From contig JBMYTN010000016.1 in NCBI GenBank assembly GCA_049604415.1, forward strand, positions 1-64,000: a stretch of 64,000 bases of DNA. The letters run 5' to 3'. Position 1 is the first letter of the stretch; each line of letters opens with the position of its first letter. The position numbers and the translations under genes are program-made. The notes beneath the pieces were generated by a model. It was not told the DNA's origin and did no database searches. It was given only the letters and a program-made list of their open reading frames with translations. Shown one piece after another: positions 8,951 to 16,783 of this stretch. This DNA is from JBMYTN01 sp049604415 (GTDB lineage: Bacteria > Pseudomonadota > Alphaproteobacteria > Rhodospirillales > Rhodospirillaceae).

Positions 8951-11068
8951 ATGGCGACCAAAGCGACCAACACGGCCGAAAACACGGAAAATCAGGAGGA
9001 AAGCGGCGATAGCCCCCTGCTCGACACCCTGAACGCCACGGTCAAAAAGCTGGTCCAACGCGGTAAGGAAAAAGGCTACATCACCTATGATGAGCTGAAT
9101 GCAGCCCTGCCCCCCGATGATGTGTCTTCCGAACAAATCGAAGACACCATGGCCATGCTCTCGGACATGGGCATCAATCTGGTTGAAGACGAAGAAGAAA
9201 ACGAAACCGCCGATCGCGCCACCGCCGAAACCGAAGAAGGCACGCGGGAAGGCACCCCGGCGGGCAATGTCAGCGAAGATGATATTGGGCGCACCGATGA
9301 CCCGGTGCGGATGTATCTGCGCGAAATGGGCTCCGTGGAGCTGCTCTCCCGGGAAGGCGAAATCGCCATCGCCAAGCGCATTGAGGCCGGTCGGGAAATG
9401 ATGATTGGGGGGATTTGCGAAAGCCCCCTGACCATCCGCGCGCTGTTGCAATGGCATGATGCTTTGCTCGAAGGCCGGATGCTGCTGCGTGACATCATCG
9501 ATCTGGACGCCACCTATGGCAATGGCCCGGGCTCGGCCCAGTTGGCTGAGGAAGAGGCTGCCGAAGAAGCCGAAGCGGCAGGCGAAGCCCCGGCTAATGA
9601 TGTCGGCGAGACCGACGCGTCCTCCGAGGACGACAAAGAGGAAGAAGCCCCCTTTGCCGAGGCCTCCTCTGAGTCCGACAAGGAAGAGGGTGCTGAGGGC
9701 GAAGAGGGCAGCGCTGAGGGCCAAGAAGGCGGCGAGGCGGCCTCCGGTGAAGCCAGCGAAGAGGGCGGTGAAGGCATCAATGATGATGATGCCGAAAACA
9801 GCGTCTCCCTGGCTGCCATGGAAGAAGAGCTGAAGCCTCGGGTCATCGAGACCTTTGAGCGCATTGCAGTCACCTTCAACAAGCTGAAAAAGGTCCAGGA
9901 TCAGCGCATGGCCGCCATGGCCAAGGGCGAGGACCTCTCCACGACCCTGGAGCGGAAATACGAAAAGCTGAAGCATGAGCTGGTGGAGATGATGGAAGAG
10001 GTTCACATGAACCCCAACCGCATCGAACAGCTGGTGGAGCAGCTCAACAGCCTGAACAAGCAGTTGGTCTCCCATGAGGGCAAGCTGTTGCGGCTGGCGG
10101 AGCGGGCCAAGATCAAACGTCCGGACTTCCTGGACCGCTATTTCGGCAGCGAGGTCGATCCGAACTGGATGGAGGATGTTGGCAAGCTGCCGGGCCGGGG
10201 CTGGAAGGATTTCAGCACCCGCTTTGCCGATGACGCTGCCGTGCTGCGGGAAGGGGTGGCTGAGATCTCTGCCCGATCCCTGCTGCCGATTCCGGAATTC
10301 CGCCGCATTGTTTCTACGGTGCAAAAGGGCGAGCGGGAGGCCTCCCGGGCCAAGAAGGAAATGATCGAGGCCAATCTGCGTCTCGTGATCTCCATCGCCA
10401 AAAAATACACCAATCGGGGCCTGCAATTCCTGGATCTGATCCAGGAGGGCAATATCGGCCTGATGAAGGCGGTGGATAAGTTCGAATATCGCCGTGGCTA
10501 TAAGTTCAGCACCTATGCCACTTGGTGGATCCGTCAGGCGATCACCCGGTCGATTGCCGACCAGGCCCGGACCATCCGGATTCCGGTGCATATGATCGAG
10601 ACCATCAACAAGCTGGTCCGCACCTCCCGGCAAATGCTCCATGAGATCGGCCGTGAGCCGACCCCGGAAGAGTTGGCAGAAAAGCTGCAAATGCCGCTGG
10701 AAAAGGTCCGCAAGGTTCTGAAGATTGCCAAGGAGCCGATCAGTCTCGAAACGCCGATTGGCGACGAGGAAGACAGTCATCTGGGCGACTTTATTGAGGA
10801 CAAGAATGCGGTCCAGCCATTGGATGCGGCGATCAACTCCAATCTGCGCGAAACCTGCACCCGGGTGCTGGCCAGCCTAACCGCCCGCGAGGAGCGGGTG
10901 TTGCGGATGCGTTTTGGCATTGGCATGAACACCGACCACACTTTGGAAGAGGTGGGGCAGCAGTTCAGCGTGACCCGGGAGCGGATCCGGCAGATCGAGG
11001 CCAAGGCGTTGCGCAAGCTGAAACATCCCAGCCGCTCGCGCAAGCTGCGGAGTTTCTTGGACAATTGA
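8951..11068 (+). CDS. rpoD: RNA polymerase primary sigma factor RpoD (sigma-70)
   Basis: This is the housekeeping sigma factor. I start it at ATG 8951, which has an AGGTAAGGA ribosome binding site; an in-frame TTG lies at 8924. The 705-residue protein has region 1.1 (about 20-90), region 1.2 (DDPVRMYLREMG, about 117), a non-conserved region with a very acidic low-complexity stretch (about 198-287), the region 2 core (about 477-545, including KFSTYATWWIRQAITR for -10 recognition and melting), region 3, and region 4 with the helix-turn-helix (about 667-690, VTRERIRQIEAKALRKL). A TGCCCCT/AGGGGCA hairpin at 11096-11114 follows the stop but has no T tract. Confidence 0.97.
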   Translation: MATKATNTAENTENQEESGDSPLLDTLNATVKKLVQRGKEKGYITYDELNAALPPDDVSSEQIEDTMAMLSDMGINLVEDEEENETADRATAETEEGTREGTPAGNVSEDDIGRTDDPVRMYLREMGSVELLSREGEIAIAKRIEAGREMMIGGICESPLTIRALLQWHDALLEGRMLLRDIIDLDATYGNGPGSAQLAEEEAAEEAEAAGEAPANDVGETDASSEDDKEEEAPFAEASSESDKEEGAEGEEGSAEGQEGGEAASGEASEEGGEGINDDDAENSVSLAAMEEELKPRVIETFERIAVTFNKLKKVQDQRMAAMAKGEDLSTTLERKYEKLKHELVEMMEEVHMNPNRIEQLVEQLNSLNKQLVSHEGKLLRLAERAKIKRPDFLDRYFGSEVDPNWMEDVGKLPGRGWKDFSTRFADDAAVLREGVAEISARSLLPIPEFRRIVSTVQKGEREASRAKKEMIEANLRLVISIAKKYTNRGLQFLDLIQEGNIGLMKAVDKFEYRRGYKFSTYATWWIRQAITRSIADQARTIRIPVHMIETINKLVRTSRQMLHEIGREPTPEELAEKLQMPLEKVRKVLKIAKEPISLETPIGDEEDSHLGDFIEDKNAVQPLDAAINSNLRETCTRVLASLTAREERVLRMRFGIGMNTDHTLEEVGQQFSVTRERIRQIEAKALRKLKHPSRSRKLRSFLDN

Positions 11069-11217
11069 GCATAAGTTTGGTGTTTTCTGCGGTCCTGCCC
11101 CTTGATCAGGGGCACGGAATGGCCGTATGAAACCCTTAGCACTCCCCCGCGCTGTGTTTATATCGATGCAGCATCTGCGCTTTGTTTTGGAGCGTTCGGG
11201 ATGGGGGAGGCATCGGT

Positions 11218-11294
11218 GGGCCTGTAGCTCAATTGGTTAGAGCCGGCGGCTCATAACCGTCTGGTTGCAGGTTCGAGTCCTGCCGGGCCCACCA
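11218..11294 (+). tRNA. tRNA with CAT anticodon, probably tRNA-Ile2 (lysidine type)
   Basis: A full 77-base cloverleaf with encoded CCA is visible. The acceptor stem is GGGCCTG/CGGGCCC, the D arm has GCTC/GAGC, the anticodon stem GGCGG/CCGTC carries the loop CTCATAA, and the T arm is GCAGG-TTCGAGT-CCTGC. The CAT anticodon alone cannot separate Met from Ile2. The acceptor pairs C4-G69 and C5-G68 are those recognised by TilS in Ile2 tRNAs, while elongator tRNA-Met usually differs there, so I favour Ile2 reading AUA after lysidine modification. It lies about 150 bases downstream of rpoD and borders an AT-rich accessory stretch. Confidence 0.93.
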
Positions 11295-11664
11295 TATTTT
11301 CTACCCTCGCCGGGCGCCGCTGACGCGGCTTGGCCCCGCCCTCAATGGGCTCGCCGAGCCCTCTGGGCTCGGGACTTCGGTTCAATGTTCCGTCATCAAC
11401 GTCCACCAACCTCCCCGCCATCCGGCGGGACGGTTCAGATTCTTTTTGGAAAAATCTATTCAGTTGCAATTGCTTAGCAGATAGGGTGTTTCTTTTCAGG
11501 ATGCGCACAGTGCGTGCTTACCTTCTGTTTATGAATTTTTATGGTTCAAAAAATTGCCCATAAATCTTTGATAATTATCAATATAATTTAGATTGGATTT
11601 CACCTTAATATCGCCTCCTTAAACGGCTTCACTGGCTTTTCATCTTATTTGGTGGAGACCAGCG
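11295..11664. other. Non-coding stretch between tRNA and island
   Basis: Composition changes from GC-rich (to about 11440) to strongly AT-rich (about 11450-11640), unlike the rest of the window. No gene is apparent. The minus-strand frame covering the tRNA encodes GPAGLEPATRRL, a well-known artefact of translating tRNA genes in reverse. The composition break directly beside a tRNA is what a tRNA-associated insertion would produce, but I found no repeat of the tRNA 3' end further on that could serve as an attR. Confidence 0.5.
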
Positions 11665-12435
11665 ATGAGAGAAGCCTACGCCAAACCAACACGTATTGTG
11701 CTGATCCTGATAACGTCGCTGATATTGCTCAGTGCGGTTCCCATACCCCTTCTCATTGCAAATATGGACCCACTATCGACTCTTTATCTCTTACTTGTTT
11801 TTCCCATAACAGTCTTGCTACCTTCCATTCCATTGATGGTAACGCTTGTTCAGCCGCTCTCGTCTTTTAGACTGTCCCTTAACGCATCTGTTTATATTTG
11901 TATGGGAGTTATTATTCTTGGCACTCTTTTAAGTTTGGGCGGCCTCGCTTTTTCTGGCCCAGGTTTCGATATCATGTCTATGCATGCCTTCATGCTGATG
12001 ATGGGTACAATTCTCAGCATCTTTGTTTTTCGCCTTGAGAAAGGCAAAGTCCCGTCTTGGCGGTTCCTGTTTTGTTGGCTGGTCCCTGGTGCCCTGGCAC
12101 TTTGGTCGTTAAGCTCAGTTCCTTATGTTGTCGTGCAAGCAAATCAAATCGTCGCGGGGCGTCCATACTGTCTTGGCGCACATACGGGTCACTATCCTGT
12201 TCAGTCCCTTGCCGAACTGCGCGGGTTCTATTTTTACACCACCGTGACCGGCTATAAATCTTCATCTCGATGGTTCTTCCACGGCATCTTGTTGGTCGAA
12301 ACGGAGCAAGGACTGGAGGCTTACAATTGGTCACCCCGCGCCTTTCGCTTTTACCGGATCTCTAACCCAGACCGGATGCTTGAATCTCCTTTTCAAGCCT
12401 GCACTCCGAAGCAGGATTTCTTACCCCTAATTTAG
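11665..12435 (+). CDS. Hypothetical multi-pass membrane protein
   Basis: I do not recognise this 256-residue protein. Hydrophobic segments are visible at about residues 10-33, 38-60, 75-96, 104-120 and 130-152, so the first 155 residues probably form four or five membrane helices. The last 100 are more polar and rich in aromatic residues, probably a soluble domain. Codon use and base composition are more AT-rich than in neighbouring housekeeping genes, suggesting acquired DNA. The stop lies only 14 bases from the end of the IS110 transposase gene, which reads toward it, so the C-terminus may have been altered by the insertion. Confidence 0.6.
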   Translation: MREAYAKPTRIVLILITSLILLSAVPIPLLIANMDPLSTLYLLLVFPITVLLPSIPLMVTLVQPLSSFRLSLNASVYICMGVIILGTLLSLGGLAFSGPGFDIMSMHAFMLMMGTILSIFVFRLEKGKVPSWRFLFCWLVPGALALWSLSSVPYVVVQANQIVAGRPYCLGAHTGHYPVQSLAELRGFYFYTTVTGYKSSSRWFFHGILLVETEQGLEAYNWSPRAFRFYRISNPDRMLESPFQACTPKQDFLPLI

Positions 12436-12449
12436 AGTATCCGTGTTGA

Positions 12450-13385
12450 TCAAGCGTGTTTTGGCATCCAAGGACGCTCTGCTTTGAGTAGGGCGTTTGC
12501 CAAAACGATCATCTTTCTCATGATAGCCGTTATGGCGACCTTCGGTGGCTTTCCCATCGCGATGAGCTGATCGTATTTGGCTTTGAGATCAGGGTTGTAG
12601 CGCATTGCGACTAAAGCGGGCATAAACAATGCCCTGCGGACCGTTTGACGACCACCACGAATAAAGCTCTTGCCGCGCCATTTTCCGGACTGGCGCGAGA
12701 TTGGTGCCAAGCCTGCCAAAGACGCCGCTTGGCCACTATTCATGCTTCCCAGTTCTGGCATTTCGGCGATTAAGGCAAAGGCCGTGAGCTCGGCAATGCC
12801 TGGAATGCTTTTCAGGATATTGAGTTCCTGAGCCAAGGCGGGGTCGCCCACGATGAGAGCTTTGATTTCGGCCTCGATGGCGCAGAGTTGCCGCTTGATA
12901 TGTTTAAGACGTGCGGTGTTCTGGCGTCTTACCAAGGGATGGGAAAATTGCTTGGTCCTGTTTTTCGCAGCCGTCTGGTCCTTGATGAGCGCCTCACGCG
13001 CCACATGCAGTTCCCTAAGAATTACAATAACTTCGCTGGGAGCTGAGCAGGCCTCCAAGTGCAGGACGGCGCCCATTTTGGCAAGCAATGCGGCATCCAA
13101 ACGATCGGTCTTGGCCAATTGGCCCGTTGCTTCGGCAAACCGCCGGACATGGCGAGGGTTCACTTTGACCATCGGCAGTTCTGCCCGTGAAAGGGTGCGC
13201 TCGAGCACTCGATGGTATCGTCCGGTGGGTTCGAAAACGATCCGTGTGACATCGCTGCCAATCCACTTGAGCAGCGCCCTAACCCCGTGAGCTGTGTTGG
13301 CGAATTGATGTTCCATGTTATCCGGATGGCGATGAACATCCAGGGTCTCTTTCGAAATATCTATGCCAATGGTAATCTCGGTCAT
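12450..13385 (-). CDS. IS110-family transposase
   Basis: This is a 311-residue DEDD recombinase that inserts the element using an RNA guide. The N-terminal RuvC-like domain shows the four acidic residues D9 (GIDISKE), E52 (FEPTGRY), D94 and D97 (KTDRLDAALLA). The C-terminal Transposase_20 domain includes PGIAELTAFALIAEMPELG and LAGLAPISRQSG, with the serine region characteristic of the family. I start at the ATG giving MTEITIGIDI, the usual family start, and not the in-frame ATG eight codons upstream. The frame is intact, so the element may be active. Confidence 0.93.
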   Translation of the reverse strand: MTEITIGIDISKETLDVHRHPDNMEHQFANTAHGVRALLKWIGSDVTRIVFEPTGRYHRVLERTLSRAELPMVKVNPRHVRRFAEATGQLAKTDRLDAALLAKMGAVLHLEACSAPSEVIVILRELHVAREALIKDQTAAKNRTKQFSHPLVRRQNTARLKHIKRQLCAIEAEIKALIVGDPALAQELNILKSIPGIAELTAFALIAEMPELGSMNSGQAASLAGLAPISRQSGKWRGKSFIRGGRQTVRRALFMPALVAMRYNPDLKAKYDQLIAMGKPPKVAITAIMRKMIVLANALLKAERPWMPKHA

Positions 13386-13610
13386 CTTTTCCGCGCCTCT
13401 GCTTGTCATCCGGGGCTAAACCCCTGGTATCCGTTCAGGCCAATGGAAAAGACGAGGGTGATCAAACTCTAAATCGGCCCGTCAAACGGCCTGCCAGTTC
13501 ACGATCCACCCTCGCCGCTGGATAGAGGGCAGGCACCCTCTTCCAGCGGTTCTATCTTCGCCTGATCTCGCGGAAAATCATAAGACAAGCCCTATCCGAT
13601 CAAATAAGAT
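13386..13610 (-). ncRNA. Candidate IS110 bridge RNA
   Basis: The non-coding flank upstream of the transposase folds well. A hairpin at 13515-13549 has stem CCGCTGGA/TCCAGCGG enclosing a second stem GAGGG/CCCTC. A larger stem pairs CGAGGGTG (13453-13460) with CACCCTCG (13507-13514) around an inner GGCC...GGCC hairpin. A further CCGGGG/CCCCTGG hairpin lies near 13412. IS110 elements of this layout are known to express a bridge RNA from this flank, with a 5' stem-loop followed by target- and donor-binding loops. The match here is by position and structure only; exact RNA ends and guide loops are not determined. Confidence 0.55.
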
Positions 13611-13691
13611 CGATACTGTTTCTCGATTGGGGTGTGCGATCCAGTGGTCAGTCGGTCGCGGAGCGATGCTAGAGCGCCGGTCAAGACCAGG

Positions 13692-13734
13692 AGCATCTTC
13701 AGCCGAACCGGTACCCACTTCGGCTGAAGATGCT
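13692..13734 (-). repeat. Dispersed palindromic repeat, copy 1
   Basis: A perfect 16-bp inverted repeat, AGCATCTTCAGCCGAA (13692-13707) and its complement (13719-13734), is separated by 11 bases. Read on the minus strand it resembles the element at 49582-49631 (AGCATTTTCAGCCGAAGTGG) and the intergenic palindromic repeats common in Alphaproteobacteria that begin near TCTAGAGCATTTTC. It lies just outside the estimated IS110 end. A bidirectional terminator is an alternative, but there is no T tract. Confidence 0.65.
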
Positions 13735-13816
13735 TTGGACACAAATGCACTCCGTCAGAATTAACCGATTTGGTCGGACAGGGCTCTAGACTGCTTCAGG
13801 AAGGCGGAGGAAGGAC

Positions 13817-13993
13817 ATGCCTGAGCATATTCGACGACAACTGACGCCAAGCAGGCGCGTTTTCATCCGGCCCCACGGGGTTGCGCCTAAATTGGCCCTG
13901 AGTACGTCGGAAATGCTCAAAAGTGGAACCACACTTCTTTGCGCTTTCCTCCTGCTCAGCGCCAATTTGGGCTGCAATGACGCCAATCGTTAA
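13817..13993 (+). CDS. Possible 58-residue membrane peptide
   Basis: An ATG at 13817 follows a strong ribosome binding site (GGCGGAGGAAGG) and opens a 58-codon frame ending at TAA 13991-13993. The first 33 residues are basic. From about residue 33 a hydrophobic stretch (TTLLCAFLLLSANLGC) runs to within six residues of the end. The hydrophobic-then-Cys ending recalls small lipoproteins of the entericidin kind, but the lipobox is imperfect and the N-terminal part is too long for a signal peptide unless translation begins at the internal Met33. I do not recognise a family. Confidence 0.3.
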   Translation: MPEHIRRQLTPSRRVFIRPHGVAPKLALSTSEMLKSGTTLLCAFLLLSANLGCNDANR

Positions 13994-14131
13994 ATTGTCA
14001 CCACAGCCTAGAACCTGCCACACTGCGGGTGGCTATGCGGGCCCGTTTGTCTCGACGCATTGGGCCGACAACTAATGCTACAACTGTCTTCAGAGAACTG
14101 AAGTGCCCAGAAAGGGCGACCTATCAGTTTT

Positions 14132-15034
14132 TTACTCACCCTTTGTGATCTTCGCCTCGGGCGGCAGAACCTCAAAATCACCGCAGTCAAATTGCTTCAG
14201 CACGTCGGCATGCCCAAACTCCATCTGCCAATCCAGCAGCCCTGCGGCCTTTGAGGCGTCATAGACCCGGTCAATGCTCCGGGGCAAAGCCCATCCCCGT
14301 TGCTCGAAAGCCTGGGCGAGATCTGGCACCCGCGCCCGGATCACCGCTGCCGCATCGGTCTTTAATGCCTCGCAGTCGGATCTTTCAAAGGGCGTTGTTC
14401 CGGAAACAACAAAAGTCTCCGATGGGCTTGTGGTGCATTGCGCGGCAGTAAATTGGGCTGCCGCCACATCGCGATAATCCACCCCCCGATGCAGGCGAGA
14501 CACCGCCATCTGATCGGCGGGTTCCGGGAAACAGCGCGACAGCCGGATAATCGGTGCGCGCAAGGTCTCCGAGGCAAAAGACCGGACGATCGCTTCCGCC
14601 TCCAGCTTGGTGCGGTGATAAATCGTGCGTGGGGCCGGAGTGGTCTGCTCGTCAATCCAAACGGCCTTATCAGGGTCCTGGCAAGCATAACCGTATAAGG
14701 CCGTCGTGCTCGAAAAGACGACGGTTCTAACCCCGACCTGTTGCGCGGCCTGAAAGACCGTGCGGGTGCCGTCGATATTGATCGCCCGAAACTGCGCGTC
14801 GCGTTCCACATCCACATGCGGTGCATGCAGCGCGGCGGCGTGAAAGACCACATCCGCGCCCTCGAACAGCCGTAGCAGCACCTCCTGTTCCCGAATATCG
14901 GCGATATGGGTGGTCGAGGAAGAGGGCGTCAGATCAAGGCCAAAGGTGCGGAACTGCCGAACCCCGCGCCAATACAGTGCTCTGCCGATCCGCCCGCTGC
15001 TTCCGGTGATGACGATCTTTGAGGGTGTGGTCAT
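14132..15034 (-). CDS. NAD(P)-dependent epimerase/dehydratase family protein
   Basis: This is a 300-residue extended short-chain dehydrogenase. The nucleotide-binding motif GSSGRIGR is at residues 11-18, HAAALHAPH follows strand 4, and the catalytic YxxxK is Y139/K143 (IYHRTK) with serines near residue 109. The substrate cannot be told from sequence; members act on nucleotide sugars or similar carbonyl compounds. It lies 12 bases downstream of the LysR gene on the same strand, so the two are almost certainly co-transcribed, an unusual order because LysR targets are more often divergent. Confidence 0.8.
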   Translation of the reverse strand: MTTPSKIVITGSSGRIGRALYWRGVRQFRTFGLDLTPSSSTTHIADIREQEVLLRLFEGADVVFHAAALHAPHVDVERDAQFRAINIDGTRTVFQAAQQVGVRTVVFSSTTALYGYACQDPDKAVWIDEQTTPAPRTIYHRTKLEAEAIVRSFASETLRAPIIRLSRCFPEPADQMAVSRLHRGVDYRDVAAAQFTAAQCTTSPSETFVVSGTTPFERSDCEALKTDAAAVIRARVPDLAQAFEQRGWALPRSIDRVYDASKAAGLLDWQMEFGHADVLKQFDCGDFEVLPPEAKITKGE

Positions 15035-15046
15035 GGGTAAATTCTT

Positions 15047-15970
15047 TTAGTTCGTACTAAGGGCTGCGGAGCCAGCTCGGTCATCGATTTTGCGGAATTT
15101 TTGCTCCATGAAGTCGATAAAGGCGCGGACCCGGGCCGGAACCACGGCGCCTGGCGGGCGGACCGCCCACAAGCTCCATTCCGGCTCCACCGTATAGTCC
15201 TCCAACACGGAGATCAGGCTGCCCTCAGCCAGGTTGGAGCGCACATCCCATAGGGATTTCAAGGCGATCCCGGCATCGGCCAAGGCGGCTTCGGTGGTCA
15301 CCTCGCCATGGTTGGTGGAGAAATTGCCCTTCACCCGGACCACATGGCTCTGGCCAGACGGATCCCGCAGGCTCCAGCTCCGCGCATCGCCCAGCACCAA
15401 ACAATTATGCTGGGCCAGGTCTGCGGGGGCTTTGGGTCTACCAAGGCGCTGCAAATAGGCCGGTGAGGCCACCAAAACCCGGGGATTGTCGGCCAATTTC
15501 CGCGCCACCAAGGCCGAAGGCGACAAGGCACCGATCCGCAAAGCCAAATCAAACCCCTGCTCGACAATGTCGACCATGGCATCGGTCAACTCGAGGCGCA
15601 CCCGGACCTGAGGATGGCCCTCCAAAAATTCGGCAATATAGGGCGCGATATGTTTGCGCCCGAAGGAGGCTGATCCGGTGACCCGCAATTCGCCCTGGAT
15701 GTTTCGACTGCCGCCGGTGAGATCAGAGCGGGCATCCTCGATGCTTTGCAAAATCCGCCGGGCATGGCCCTGAAACAAAGCCCCATCGGAGGTCAATGCC
15801 ACCGCCCGGGTCGAGCGGGTGAATAGGCGAACGCCCAACTCCGCCTCAAGACCCTTGATCCGCTGGGTCACCGCCGTGGGCGACAGGCCAAACTCCTGGC
15901 CCGCTTTGCCAAAAGCACCCAAAGCGGCAACACGCAAAAACAGCTCAAGGGTCGAGGGTTCAAATGCCAT
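15047..15970 (-). CDS. LysR-family transcriptional regulator
   Basis: This 307-residue regulator has an N-terminal winged helix-turn-helix (residues 1-60; AALGAFGKAGQEFGLSPTAV is the HTH) and a C-terminal periplasmic-binding-like effector domain (about 90-295). The pattern (IKGLEAELGVRLFTRSTRAV, then SFGRKHIAPYIAEF) is that of the large LysR group that controls oxidoreductase genes. It is followed by the epimerase gene and is divergent from a small ORF at 16109. An ATTATTT/AAATAAT inverted repeat overlaps its start codon and may be an autoregulatory site. The effector is unknown. Confidence 0.9.
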   Translation of the reverse strand: MAFEPSTLELFLRVAALGAFGKAGQEFGLSPTAVTQRIKGLEAELGVRLFTRSTRAVALTSDGALFQGHARRILQSIEDARSDLTGGSRNIQGELRVTGSASFGRKHIAPYIAEFLEGHPQVRVRLELTDAMVDIVEQGFDLALRIGALSPSALVARKLADNPRVLVASPAYLQRLGRPKAPADLAQHNCLVLGDARSWSLRDPSGQSHVVRVKGNFSTNHGEVTTEAALADAGIALKSLWDVRSNLAEGSLISVLEDYTVEPEWSLWAVRPPGAVVPARVRAFIDFMEQKFRKIDDRAGSAALSTN

Positions 15971-15991
15971 TATTTCAAAATAGTAAATAAT
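15969..15991. promoter_or_regulatory. Inverted repeat at the LysR start, candidate operator
   Basis: ATTATTT (15969-15975) and AAATAAT (15985-15991) form a perfect 7-bp inverted repeat with a 9-base centre, in an AT-rich patch directly in front of the LysR gene and overlapping its ATG. Size and position fit a LysR-type autoregulatory site in the divergent promoter region, but LysR sites vary widely and this is inferred from symmetry only. Confidence 0.3.
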
Positions 15992-16108
15992 GAAAACGCT
16001 TCAAGCCTGATTATTTCTAACGTCATGGGGTCCATATTCCTTTTATCGACAACGGGGCAACCAACTCGACCGCCCCAGAGCGTCTCTCAAGGATTGGAGA
16101 TCAGGATC

Positions 16109-16264
16109 ATGAACGGATTTGCGCAAACCACGGACCGCCGCTGGAACCCCCGCACCGGTCGCTTCGAAACCATCGATCAAATGATCGACCATGCCCATAC
16201 GGAACGCTCCCGCGCCGCCAAAGCCCTGGTGCGCCGCCTTTGGCGGCCAGTAAGGCCATTCTAA
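16109..16264 (+). CDS. Small basic hypothetical protein
   Basis: A 51-residue frame starts at ATG 16109 with an upstream GGAGA. It is rich in Arg, Thr and Ile and ends in a basic, tryptophan-containing tail (RSRAAKALVRRLWRPVRPF). The tail recalls short alphaproteobacterial proteins of the DUF1127 type, but the match is weak and I make no family claim. It is divergent from the LysR gene and converges on the UPF0178 gene 33 bases later. Position next to a LysR makes it a possible regulated target. Expression is not established. Confidence 0.5.
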   Translation: MNGFAQTTDRRWNPRTGRFETIDQMIDHAHTERSRAAKALVRRLWRPVRPF

Positions 16265-16297
16265 GATCGGAAGAGGGGGCGTCGGAGCGGCGTCCCC

Positions 16298-16762
16298 TCA
16301 GCCGCGTTCGCGTTTGGCCTTTTGCACCAGGGGCTCCAGGGCATTCAAAAACGCTGAGCGGTCTTTTTTGGCGAAAGGGCGCGGGCCACCGGTGATGGCC
16401 CCGGTTTCGCGCAGGGAATTCATCAGCTCCCGGTTCGCCAGGGCCATGCCGATATTGTCTTGGGTGAAGGGTTTGCCCGTTGGCCGCAGGGCAAAGGCGC
16501 CTTTCTCCAGGCATTGCCCGGCCAAAGGGGTGTCATTGGTGATGCAGATGTCCTGGGCGAGAATGCGCTCGGCGATCCAATTGTCTGCCGCATCAGGGCC
16601 GGAGGGCACAAAAACGGTTTCCACATGGGGTTCCCGATAGGGCCGCAAGCCGCCATCGCTGACCAAATAGACTTTGAGCTTGTGGCGGGTGGCGACCCGG
16701 ATTACCTCGTCCTTCACCGGACAGGCATCGGCATCCACATAAAGAATGATCGGGTCAGCCAT
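16298..16762 (-). CDS. YaiI/YqxD family (UPF0178) protein
   Basis: This 154-residue protein belongs to the UPF0178 family, related to PIN-like nuclease folds, with no firmly established function. Signatures are YVDADACPVKDEV at residues 8-20, the SDGG and ADNWIAERI segments, and ITNDTPLAG followed by GPRPFAKKDRS near the end. Length is typical. It lies 21 bases after the carbamoyltransferase gene on the same strand, so the two are probably co-transcribed, although no functional link is known. Confidence 0.9.
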   Translation of the reverse strand: MADPIILYVDADACPVKDEVIRVATRHKLKVYLVSDGGLRPYREPHVETVFVPSGPDAADNWIAERILAQDICITNDTPLAGQCLEKGAFALRPTGKPFTQDNIGMALANRELMNSLRETGAITGGPRPFAKKDRSAFLNALEPLVQKAKRERG

Positions 16763-16783
16763 CGCCTTGCCTTCTTCTTCCGA

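Larger units (their letters stand above)
12436..13625 (-). mobile_element. IS110-family insertion sequence (boundaries approximate)
   Basis: The element consists of one DEDD transposase gene (12450-13385, minus) and a long non-coding flank on its 5' side (13386 to about 13625) containing extensive secondary structure. IS110 elements lack conventional terminal inverted repeats, so the ends cannot be fixed from sequence alone. The right end must be very close to, or inside, the 3' end of the upstream membrane-protein gene. A long 5' flank is what IS110-group elements carry to encode the bridge RNA. No second copy is seen in this window. Confidence 0.7.

Noticed and set aside
8930..10780. 616-codon minus-strand frame over rpoD
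   Set aside because: Antisense shadow of a well-conserved gene; its sequence has no family features and follows from GC-rich codon bias.
11251..11508. 85-codon minus-strand frame ending in GPAGLEPATRRL
   Set aside because: It is the reverse translation of the tRNA gene, a classic annotation artefact.
11295..14131. tRNA-integrated prophage or integrative element
   Set aside because: No integrase and no duplicate of the tRNA 3' end were found.
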